53,634 nucleotides of DNA from Tissierellia bacterium (lineage in GTDB: Bacteria > Bacillota > Clostridia > Tissierellales > Peptoniphilaceae): the NCBI GenBank assembly GCA_030537815.1, contig JAUNVF010000007.1:1-53634 (forward strand), in the 5' to 3' direction. The translations under genes and the position numbers were made by a program. Below, one piece after another: positions 45,257-53,634 of this stretch (the first letter of the stretch is position 1; every line of letters begins with the position of its first letter). Below the pieces are notes generated by a model. The model was not told the DNA's origin, made no database searches, and worked only from the letters and a program-made list of their open reading frames with translations.

Positions 45257-45287
45257 GAGTTTCTTTTTCGATAAACTCCGGTTTTTT
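45257..45287 (+). terminator. Probable terminator of prfA
   Basis: GAGTTT (45257-45262) and AAACTC (45273-45278) form a short stem, followed by CGG and six T residues. The stem is weak. Confidence 0.5.
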
Positions 45288-45440
45288 GCACTGCCTTAAT
45301 CGTAAGCAGCTGTTAGATAGCTTAAGTTGATTTATATGACACATTATAAAAACGAAAATAGAAAAAAGACTGACGACAGTTCTTATTGACGATTTTAATC
45401 GTTTGATGAGGGTTAATATAAATTAAAATTTACGAAAGAG

Positions 45441-45968
45441 GTGATTGCTATTCCAAAGCAAAGAATTACTAGAGAAATGATATTGGATGAATCCTACGAG
45501 TTGACGAGGAAAAAGGGTATAAGTGCGGTTAATACAGCGGTGGTATCTAAAGCTGTCGGATGTTCCGTCCAACCGATCTACAGCTATTTTAAAAATATGG
45601 ATGATTTAAAAACGGCTATATATGAAAAAGCTATGGATGAATTTATGGAAAGAGCGAACAAGGCGGAGCATGATTTTTATGAATCTGTACTTGAATATGT
45701 TAGATTTGCATCTGATGAGAAAAAATTATTTTCATTGCTATTTTTAGCAGATGGGATGATTTTCTCGGAAAAGGATAGAATAAGTGGAAAATCCGGAGCG
45801 CATAGCGTTTTTATTAATATTCTTCATGGAGAAGAGAAAAATAAGACGGCATTCGATTTATTTATATTTGCTCATGGTTTAGCATCTTTGATAGCCAATG
45901 ATAAATTGTTATTTGAAGAGCTAAGTTTAGAGGAGTATATGGAGCAGATCAAGCACAAATTGATTTAG
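45441..45968 (+). CDS. TetR/AcrR-family transcriptional regulator
   Basis: This protein of about 175 residues has an N-terminal TetR HTH (REMILDESYELTRKKGISAVN, then SKAVGCSVQPIYSYFKNMDDLKTAIY). The C-terminal ligand domain is not recognisable. The frame opens with GTG 45441, but that GTG is part of the ribosome binding site GAGGTGATT; the in-frame codon at the right distance is ATT 45450, giving PKQRITREMI as N-terminus. ACGATT and AATCGT (45389-45402) form a small inverted repeat in the upstream gap and might be its own operator. No linked target gene is evident; the neighbours are housekeeping. Confidence 0.85.
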   Translation: MIAIPKQRITREMILDESYELTRKKGISAVNTAVVSKAVGCSVQPIYSYFKNMDDLKTAIYEKAMDEFMERANKAEHDFYESVLEYVRFASDEKKLFSLLFLADGMIFSEKDRISGKSGAHSVFINILHGEEKNKTAFDLFIFAHGLASLIANDKLLFEELSLEEYMEQIKHKLI

Positions 45969-45976
45969 TCTAAATT

Positions 45977-46006
45977 AAGGTGATGTAGTACCAACTACAT
46001 CGCCTT
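45977..46006 (+). terminator. Terminator-like hairpin after TetR gene
   Basis: AAGGTGATGTAGT (45977-45989) pairs with ACTACATCGCCTT (45994-46006), 13 pairs with one G-T. The T-rich tail (ATTTATAT) is imperfect. Confidence 0.7.
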
Positions 46007-46185
46007 ATTTATATATCTTGAATATGTGTATAATAGAATATATAATTTATTGAGATGCTTTTCTCTGTTTTTTAATATAATTAATACAATTATATCTGGA
46101 AAACCGAGATAAATTAATATAAAATAGAAAATGAATATAAAATTAAAATTATCAGACCGGCTTGAAGTATAGAAAGGAAAAAGAA

Positions 46186-47226
46186 ATGCAGACGAAAATT
46201 GTAGATATTTTAAGCGTGAAAGATGAACTGAATAAGATCCAAAGAGCTGCGGATATTATAAGATCAGGTGGCCTTGTAGCTATGCCTACGGAAACCGTAT
46301 ACGGATTGGCAGCTGACGGATTAAATGAAGAAGCTGTAAAAAAAATATTTGATGTAAAGAAAAGACCTGCTGATAATCCTCTCATACTTCATATATCGAG
46401 TGAGGCAGAATTACATCCGCTTGTATCTGAAATAAGCGATTGGGCAAAGATACTTATCGATAAATTATGGCCGGGACCATTGACGATAATTTTTAAAAAA
46501 AGTGATATCGTACCGAGCATAATATCGGCCGGAGGCGATACTGTCGCCATAAGGATGCCTGATAATGAGATAGCTAAATCGCTTATCAGATTATCTCAAA
46601 CTCCTATAGCGGCTCCTAGTGCTAATTTAAGTGGCAAGCCATCACCTACAAATGCCATAGATGTATATGTGGATTTAAATGGTAAAATAGATATGATATT
46701 AGATGGTGGAGGCTCTGAGATTGGCATTGAGTCAACTGTTGTCGACACTTCCGACGATATACCCAGGATTTTGAGACCGGGATTTTATGACTATGAATTG
46801 CTCAAGGAGATAATACCCGACATAATTTACGATGATGCACTAATAGAAGATGATCAAAGGCCGAGATCTCCCGGTCAGAAATACAAGCATTATGCGCCGA
46901 TAGCAGATCTATATGTATATAGCACCAAGCTTGACGATAAGATTGGCAGGATGCAGAGCGATGTAGAGAAATACAAGAGTGAAAATAAAAATGTCGGGAT
47001 ATTGACATTTAATGAAAATATGCCGTATTTTAATGCCGATGTAATGCTTAATGTCGGAAGTAAATACGATATTAGAGAGATGGCCAGAGTTCTTTTTTCT
47101 AAATTGAGAGATTTCGATAGAATGGGAGTAGATATAATCTTGGCTGAAGGCGTTGAAGAGAAAGGCCTTGGGTTTGCGATAATGAATAGATTAAAAAAAT
47201 CAGCTGGAAATAAGGTGATAGAGTAA
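46186..47226 (+). CDS. L-threonylcarbamoyladenylate synthase (Sua5/YwlC type)
   Basis: The start ATG 46186 has AAAGGA upstream; the TTG frame from 46162 is an extension. The protein of 346 residues has the YrdC domain (RSGGLVAMPTETVYGLAADG, KKRPADNPLILHI, LWPGPLTIIFKKS, VAIRMPDN, PIAAPSANLSGKPSPT) and a C-terminal Sua5 domain after RPRSPGQKYKHYAP. It makes threonylcarbamoyl-AMP from Thr, bicarbonate and ATP for the t6A modification of tRNA position 37. It shares one base with the next gene. Confidence 0.95.
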   Translation: MQTKIVDILSVKDELNKIQRAADIIRSGGLVAMPTETVYGLAADGLNEEAVKKIFDVKKRPADNPLILHISSEAELHPLVSEISDWAKILIDKLWPGPLTIIFKKSDIVPSIISAGGDTVAIRMPDNEIAKSLIRLSQTPIAAPSANLSGKPSPTNAIDVYVDLNGKIDMILDGGGSEIGIESTVVDTSDDIPRILRPGFYDYELLKEIIPDIIYDDALIEDDQRPRSPGQKYKHYAPIADLYVYSTKLDDKIGRMQSDVEKYKSENKNVGILTFNENMPYFNADVMLNVGSKYDIREMARVLFSKLRDFDRMGVDIILAEGVEEKGLGFAIMNRLKKSAGNKVIE

Positions 47227-47648
47227 TGTGTAATATCGCTTTTATCTGTACTGGAAATACATGTAGATCGCCAATGGCTGAGGCGATTTTTAATCGATAC
47301 TCAAAAAATAATAAATCAGAATCTATGGGAATATTTCCGACTGGATTTACAGCGGCTGAAAATAGTATCAAAGCTATGGATATTATGGGGCTAGATATAA
47401 GGTCACATAGACCTAAGCCGGTAGAAAATTTAGAAAAATACGATTTAATACTGACCATGACAAAAAGCCAATCTGATATGCTTAATCAAATAAGCAGCAA
47501 TGATAATATTTATTCTTTAAAATCATATGCTATCGGAGAAGAAGGAGATATTTCTGACCCCTATGGCGGTGATCTCGCTGAGTATATAAGTATATCTAAA
47601 GAGCTTGAATATATAATTTTAGAATTGATAAAAAAACTGGAGGTTTGA
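47226..47648 (+). CDS. Low-molecular-weight protein tyrosine phosphatase family protein
   Basis: This 140-residue protein has the P-loop CTGNTCRS (Cys8 to Ser15) straight after the first strand and an acidic DPYGG loop near residue 112. Such phosphatases (YwlE-like) act on phospho-Tyr or, in Bacillus, phospho-Arg; the Thr in GNTCRS is the feature associated with arginine phosphatases. The gene stands between sua5 and rpiB, the same place as ywlE in Bacillus, which supports a YwlE-type role. Confidence 0.9.
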   Translation: MCNIAFICTGNTCRSPMAEAIFNRYSKNNKSESMGIFPTGFTAAENSIKAMDIMGLDIRSHRPKPVENLEKYDLILTMTKSQSDMLNQISSNDNIYSLKSYAIGEEGDISDPYGGDLAEYISISKELEYIILELIKKLEV

Positions 47649-47650
47649 TT

Positions 47651-48725
<1,075 letters not shown>

Positions 48726-48830
48726 TTAAAATCTCTCCCTTTTGTAAATATTTTTATCTAAAAACAATGATTTATTACGGGAATTTGTGATTTTTTATCA
48801 TCACTTTTACTGGAATTAGGATATGAAGGC

Positions 48831-48859
48831 TTGCAAACGATAATTCAAAGAGGTATAAT
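48831..48859 (+). promoter_or_regulatory. Promoter of the V-ATPase operon
   Basis: TTGCAA (48831-48836) and TATAAT (48854-48859) are separated by 17 bases. The untranslated leader is about 105 bases. Confidence 0.75.
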
Positions 48860-48971
48860 AGATACAGAATTACAATAGGGGGAGAATTTATTTTTTTTAT
48901 TTTTCTAAGTGAAGATATTTTGAGAAATCGATATCTTTTTTAAATTTACTATTTATTTGGAGGTGAAGTCT

Positions 48972-49292
48972 ATGGATGCCATAAAGTTGGTCAAAAAAGC
49001 TGAAGAAGAAGCCAGAGAGCTGATAGATTCGGCTAGAATAAAATCAAAAGAACAACTTGAAGAAGCCAGAAAGAAGGCGGAAAACGAGTATCAATTGATT
49101 TATGACAAGGCAACTGAAGAGGCTAAGAAGATCAACGACGAAGCAAAGGAAGAGGGAGATGAATTGGCAAGACCTCTTTTAAATACCGGACGAGATATGT
49201 CAAAGAAAATCGACGATATCTCAGAAGCCGACATCGACAAGGCGGTTTCGATCATAGTTGAGAGGATAGTGAAGACAGATGGCAATAGTTAA
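48972..49292 (+). CDS. ntpF: V-type ATP synthase peripheral stalk subunit (NtpF / subunit G-H like)
   Basis: The start ATG 48972 is set by GGAGGTG a few bases before; the frame opens at TTG 48957. The protein of 106 residues is almost wholly charged coiled coil (AEEEARELIDSARIKSKEQLEEARKKAE), as in the stalk subunit that pairs with subunit E. It leads the operon in the order of Enterococcus hirae ntpFIKECG and overlaps the subunit I gene by 14 bp. Confidence 0.85.
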   Translation: MDAIKLVKKAEEEARELIDSARIKSKEQLEEARKKAENEYQLIYDKATEEAKKINDEAKEEGDELARPLLNTGRDMSKKIDDISEADIDKAVSIIVERIVKTDGNS

Positions 49293-51216
49293 AATGAGCA
49301 AATTCAGTTTGTTTGCTTTTGAAGAGGACAGAAAAAATCTATTAGACGAATTGCAAAGGTTTGAATATGTTCACTTTTCTGATACTACTGATTTATCTGA
49401 ATCCAATGAGATTAGTAAGGTTCAAATTCCGGAATCTATACAGTCGAATCAACAGGAATTATCCAAGCTTCACTGGATGATTGACCTACTAAAGCCTAGA
49501 GCGAGCCTGCCTACAGGAATAAAAGCTTTAAAAGCGGGTTTGAAGACATACTCGATTCCTCAGCTGGAATCTGAAGCTGAAAATATCGAGTACGAAAATC
49601 TCTATGACAAATTAAAAGAGGTCACGAATAGGCTGGATGAGATTAATCAGGAAAACAGCAATATAAAGCAACAAATTGAAGATTTAAGACCTTGGGATAG
49701 CTTGGATATTAAGATTTCCGATCTTGGGGATGGCAGAGATACTCATCTGATTGCTGGAACACTCCCTGCTAAACAATTAGATGAAGTAAAATCCAATCTT
49801 AATGAATTGAAATACACTTATCTTCAAGAAGTGTCTACCGAGAAAAACTTAAATTATGTAATAGTAGCAATTCTAAAAAAAGAGTATAATGAATCTATTG
49901 AAATGCTTAGAAAACACGGTTTTAATAGGATAAGCATTGAAGGAAAAGAAAGTCCAAAGCAAGAGATAGAATCTCTTGAAAAGAGAGATTCCCAATTAAA
50001 TTCAGAGAGGGAAGACCTTGAAAAGCAATTAGATCATTACACAAAGCATCTTGAAAAACTCGAGCTTTCTTATGAGTATTTAATGAATCAGAGATTGAAA
50101 TTGTCGGCTACGGAGAATTTCCTCGAATTAAAAGACGTCAATATCACAGAAGGATTTATTCCGACGGAGATGGCGGGAGATTTTAAGAATCTCTTAGACA
50201 AAACTCTCGGCAATAGATATTATGTCGCTATAGAAGATGCTGATAAAAACGATCCCGATATACCAATACTGCTAAAGAATAACAAATTTACGCAGACATT
50301 TGAATCGATTACAACGATGTATGCACTTCCAAAGTATAATGAAGTTGATCCTACGCCGTTTTTTGCTATATTCTACTGGGTATTTTTCGGAATGATGGTC
50401 GCCGATGCCGGATATGGGCTTGTCGTATTATTGGGGACTGCATTTGCTTTAAAGGCGTTTAATTTAGATGACAAAATGAGAAAATTTGTCGGATTCTTCT
50501 TCTTTTTAAGCATCAGTACTATAATATGGGGATTTGTATACGGCTCCGCATTTGGAATATCGCTTCCTTTCAGATTGATAGATGCAAGTAGCGATGCGAT
50601 AAAATTACTGGTACTATCTGTCGTCTTTGGTGGTATCCATCTATTCTATGCGATGGGAATTCAAGCATATATGAAGATAAGAGATGGAAAACCAATGGAT
50701 GCGGTTTATGATGTACTTTTCTGGTATATGGCTCTTATGGGGGCAATAGTATTGCTTCTAACGAAGATGTTGCCATCATTACCGGCTGCTGCAGGCAGCA
50801 TTGCTAAATGGGTAATGATAGTCGGTATGATCGGAATAGTATTATTCGGTGCCAGAGATTCAAAAAAACCTGTCGGAAGACTGGTTGGAGGACTTTACGA
50901 ACTCTATGGAATATCTTCTTATATCGGAGATTTCGTATCTTATTCAAGACTAATGGCACTTGGATTGGCAGGAGGATTTATAGCGGTCGCTATAAATATG
51001 ATCATAGGAATGTTATCAGGTTCAATTATTGGAATGGTATTCGGAGCTGTAATATTTGTATTTGGTCACATATTTAATGCCTTTTTAAGTTTACTGTCAG
51101 CTTATGTCCACACTTCAAGGTTAACATATGTAGAATTCTTCGGTAAATTCTACTCAGGTGGAGGCAAGGCATTTAATTTATTCAAAAATGATGCAAAATA
51201 CATTAATATTAAATAA
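49279..51216 (+). CDS. ntpI: V-type ATP synthase subunit I
   Basis: This 645-residue subunit holds the stator. The N-terminal half (to about 340) is cytoplasmic with coiled coils (EIESLEKRDSQLNSEREDLEKQ). The C-terminal half has about seven helices, beginning DPTPFFAIFYWVFFGMMVADAGYG, and includes the channel-lining region YISSYIGDFVSYSRLMALGLAGG with the essential arginine (SRLMALGLAG). The ending AYVHTSRLTYVEFFGKFYSGGGKAF is typical of the family. Confidence 0.96.
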   Translation: MAIVKMSKFSLFAFEEDRKNLLDELQRFEYVHFSDTTDLSESNEISKVQIPESIQSNQQELSKLHWMIDLLKPRASLPTGIKALKAGLKTYSIPQLESEAENIEYENLYDKLKEVTNRLDEINQENSNIKQQIEDLRPWDSLDIKISDLGDGRDTHLIAGTLPAKQLDEVKSNLNELKYTYLQEVSTEKNLNYVIVAILKKEYNESIEMLRKHGFNRISIEGKESPKQEIESLEKRDSQLNSEREDLEKQLDHYTKHLEKLELSYEYLMNQRLKLSATENFLELKDVNITEGFIPTEMAGDFKNLLDKTLGNRYYVAIEDADKNDPDIPILLKNNKFTQTFESITTMYALPKYNEVDPTPFFAIFYWVFFGMMVADAGYGLVVLLGTAFALKAFNLDDKMRKFVGFFFFLSISTIIWGFVYGSAFGISLPFRLIDASSDAIKLLVLSVVFGGIHLFYAMGIQAYMKIRDGKPMDAVYDVLFWYMALMGAIVLLLTKMLPSLPAAAGSIAKWVMIVGMIGIVLFGARDSKKPVGRLVGGLYELYGISSYIGDFVSYSRLMALGLAGGFIAVAINMIIGMLSGSIIGMVFGAVIFVFGHIFNAFLSLLSAYVHTSRLTYVEFFGKFYSGGGKAFNLFKNDAKYINIK

Positions 51217-51231
51217 TATTAGGAGGAATAA

Positions 51232-51729
<498 letters not shown>

Positions 51730-51751
51730 AAAAATTTAAGGATGTGATGTT

Positions 51752-52309
51752 ATGTCAAACCTAGAGAACATAACCCAAAAGATAATGGAAGATGCCAAAA
51801 AAACGGTAGCTGAGATAGATATGGAGACCGGCGCTAAAACAGAACAGATTATTAAAACTCGCGTTGATGAAGCCATAAAGGTTAAAGAGAAAATACTCGA
51901 AAGAGCAAAACTTAATGCTGCTTCAGCTAAAGATAAAATCATATCTACAGCCCAGTTAAAGGCGAGAGATGAACAGTTGACGGCAAAGCAAAGGGTTATG
52001 GATAGAGTTTTTGAGAAATCAAAAGAAAAATTAAAAAATCTGAGCGACGAAGATTATCTTGGATTTGTTGAAAAGAGATTAAAGGAATTAAATTTAAAGG
52101 ATTCCAAAGAGATTATCGCCCAAAAGGGTAGAGAAAAATTATTGGAATCCAAAGGATATAAAGTTTCTACAGGTGAATCGGTTGATTCCGGTTTTGCCAT
52201 ATTGGATGGCAAGACTGTTATTAATTACGATTTTAGCGATCTAGTTGATTTTAATCGATTAGATTTAGAAGGAGAAATAGCAAAGATACTATTTGATGGG
52301 AAGGAGTGA
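51752..52309 (+). CDS. ntpE: V-type ATP synthase subunit E
   Basis: This 185-residue stalk subunit has a long N-terminal coiled coil (to about 105) and a globular C-terminal domain (LSDEDYLGFVEKRLKEL, then SGFAILDGKTVINYDFSDLVD). It pairs with the NtpF-like coiled-coil protein and joins the catalytic head to subunits C and I. AAGGATGTGATGTT precedes the ATG. Confidence 0.9.
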   Translation: MSNLENITQKIMEDAKKTVAEIDMETGAKTEQIIKTRVDEAIKVKEKILERAKLNAASAKDKIISTAQLKARDEQLTAKQRVMDRVFEKSKEKLKNLSDEDYLGFVEKRLKELNLKDSKEIIAQKGREKLLESKGYKVSTGESVDSGFAILDGKTVINYDFSDLVDFNRLDLEGEIAKILFDGKE

Positions 52310-52313
52310 GGCT

Positions 52314-53315
52314 GTGAAAAGAGAAGATTTTATTCAGAGCTCAACCAGAATAAGAGTTCTAGAAGCAAAACTCCTAACCAAAGAGCAATTCGACAGGATG
52401 GTAGAAGCGAAAGAGATTGAAGATGTAATGAGGGTTTTAAATGAGACTGCTTATGCAAATTCATTTAATAAGCTTGCCAGACCTGAAGATTATGAGGAAG
52501 CTTTAAGCTATGAGATAGAGAATCTTTACAAAGAAGCAAAGGAAATTTCTCCGGACCCGGAAATAGTTCATTTTGCAGCTTTGAAATACGATGCTCACAA
52601 TCTAAAAGTCTTATTTAAAGATCATATATTAGGACGAGAGTCAGATGATCTTTTGATCGATATCGGTAAGATAGATATCGACGATATAGCCGATAAAGCT
52701 GAAGCTGGTGACAGAAGAAAAATAGACAAGTATTACGATAATATAGCCTCTGACATCGTAGAAAAATTTGAACATACTACAGATCCTCAGTATGTGGAGA
52801 TAGTTGTTGATAGACATTTTTACAATACAATGATGAGAATCGCCAAGGAAATTGGATCTGATAAATTTATCAAATATGCTAGAGATTATATAGATTTCAG
52901 TAATATCAAAACTCTGCTGCGAACAAAAAAACAAGACAAAGACCCGAGTTTTGTTGAATCTACACTAATGGACGGTGGAGCGATTGGCGTCAATGAGCTT
53001 AAAGAAATGTATTTTGAGCCAATTGATACTATAATTCAGAAACTCAAACTCAAAGATATCGGACCTGCTCTACAAAAAGGATTCTCTGCTTATGAGAATT
53101 CAGGAAGATTATCCGAGTTTGAAAAATCCATGGATAACTATCAGCTGGATTTTATGAAAGATACCAAGCTCGTTAGTTATGGTCCGGAGGTTATATTGGC
53201 TTATATTCTAGCGAAAGAAACTGAAATTAAAAATATTAGGATAATTTTAGTTTCAAAACTGAATAAGCTTTCTCCTGAATTTATAAGGGAAAGGTTGCGT
53301 GATATTTATGTATAA
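52314..53315 (+). CDS. ntpC: V-type ATP synthase subunit C
   Basis: The start is taken as GTG 52314, set by AAGGAG at 52301-52306; a TTG at 52293 in the same frame lies inside the subunit E gene. The protein of 333 residues has the family pattern [38 protein letters not shown], and [26 protein letters not shown]. It joins the rotor stalk to the proteolipid ring. It overlaps subunit F by 8 bp. Confidence 0.92.
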   Translation: MKREDFIQSSTRIRVLEAKLLTKEQFDRMVEAKEIEDVMRVLNETAYANSFNKLARPEDYEEALSYEIENLYKEAKEISPDPEIVHFAALKYDAHNLKVLFKDHILGRESDDLLIDIGKIDIDDIADKAEAGDRRKIDKYYDNIASDIVEKFEHTTDPQYVEIVVDRHFYNTMMRIAKEIGSDKFIKYARDYIDFSNIKTLLRTKKQDKDPSFVESTLMDGGAIGVNELKEMYFEPIDTIIQKLKLKDIGPALQKGFSAYENSGRLSEFEKSMDNYQLDFMKDTKLVSYGPEVILAYILAKETEIKNIRIILVSKLNKLSPEFIRERLRDIYV

Positions 53316-53616
53316 AGTTGCGGTAATTGGTGACAAAGATTCAGTTTTAGCTTTTAAAGCGCTCGGAGTAAGCGTATATACTTCGATCGAGGCAAATGAA
53401 ACGAGGAAACTTGTAGATAAATTGGCTCGTGAGAAATACGGCGTCATTTATATAACCGAGCAATTAGCTAATTTAATTCCGGATACGATTAATAGATACA
53501 ATGAAGAAATTATACCCGCGATTATTCTAATACCAAGCAATCAAGGTACATTGAATATCGGCATGGACAGAATCAACAGAAATGTCGAAAAAGCGGTTGG
53601 GTCAAATATTTTATAA
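53308..53616 (+). CDS. ntpG: V-type ATP synthase subunit F (NtpG)
   Basis: This protein of 102 residues has [36 protein letters not shown] and the tail IPSNQG, the small central-stalk subunit F. The start is uncertain: ATG 53308 gives the usual N-terminus, while GTG 53299 has AAGG at a better distance and would add three residues. Confidence 0.93.
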   Translation: MYKVAVIGDKDSVLAFKALGVSVYTSIEANETRKLVDKLAREKYGVIYITEQLANLIPDTINRYNEEIIPAIILIPSNQGTLNIGMDRINRNVEKAVGSNIL

Positions 53617-53631
53617 AGGAGAGGGCTTATA

Positions 53632-53634
53632 TTG
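53632..53634 (+). CDS. Start codon of the next gene, probably V-type ATP synthase subunit A (window edge)
   Basis: AAAGGAG (53616-53622) is followed nine bases later by TTG, the last three bases of the window. By operon order the gene should be catalytic subunit A; only the start codon is visible, so the identity is inferred from neighbours. Confidence 0.5.

Noticed and set aside
48912-48941. AAGATAT and ATATCTT followed by T-run in the V-ATPase leader, as an attenuator.
   Set aside because: The stem is nearly all A-T with a 12-base loop and would be too weak; kept only as a note.
50808-51077. An 89-codon plus-strand frame inside the V-ATPase subunit I gene.
   Set aside because: It is the out-of-frame reading of a conserved membrane region, rich in Arg and Asn, with no own ribosome binding site.

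Overview
The window comes from an AT-rich, low-GC Gram-positive bacterium. It has strong Shine-Dalgarno sites (AAAGGAG or GGAGGTG), U-tract terminators, a sigma-A-type promoter grammar (TTGACA-17-TATAAT), a Gram-positive lipoprotein, ECF vitamin-type transport, a ComG-like pseudopilus operon, and the clostridial neighbourhood rho-rpmE-DUF1385-prmC-prfA-sua5-rpiB-upp. That block is followed by an Enterococcus-type V-ATPase operon (ntpFIKECGA order) where an F-ATPase operon is often found. I infer an anaerobic, probably amino-acid-fermenting member of the Clostridia/Tissierellia; the species cannot be fixed from the sequence alone.

Layout. 1-3673: a PRD-type PTS regulator (cut by the window edge) and a KDPG/KHG aldolase on the minus strand, facing a decayed glycerate kinase; together they look like remains of a sugar-acid catabolic locus. 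4014-7638: a solitary 1020-residue SF1 helicase and a small membrane protein. 8174-15892: a histidine operon with a consensus promoter, a His-rich leader peptide and a terminator (a ribosome-mediated attenuator), then hisZ-hisG (fused), hisD, hisC, hisB, hisA, hisF-hisIE (fused) and hisK. There is no hisH. 15984-21964: a ComG/type IV pilus-like operon with an embedded prepilin peptidase, behind a perfect consensus promoter. 22037-29385: an AraC regulator, an ECF transporter (T, fused A-A', MptE-like S) and a heterodimeric exporter-fold ABC pair of the kind used for siderophore or heme-type uptake. 29490-36243: purine nucleoside phosphorylase and a BMP-family nucleoside ABC importer, interrupted by pncB on the opposite strand. 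36343-37938: pyrG. 38637-48725: central metabolism and translation (transaldolase-like, glpX, rho, rpmE, DUF1385, prmC, prfA, a TetR regulator, sua5, a low-molecular-weight phosphatase, rpiB, upp). 48831-end: the V-ATPase operon, running off the right edge at the start codon of subunit A.

Most interesting points. (1) The his operon encodes a HisZ-HisG single polypeptide and a HisF-HisI-HisE single polypeptide, lacks the glutaminase gene hisH, and is preceded by a 34-codon leader with five His codons within nine. (2) The CTP synthase has Ser382 where the glutaminase nucleophile Cys should be, with other motif changes in the same domain. Points 1 and 2 together suggest that two amidotransfer steps have moved from glutamine to free ammonia, which fits an ammonia-rich lifestyle. 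(3) The V-ATPase c-ring carries the full Na+-binding residue set. (4) Several regulatory structures deserve a test: an inverted repeat that covers the deoD ribosome binding site, a 36-bp perfect palindrome ahead of the ECF genes, and two genes whose best-placed start codon is ATT.
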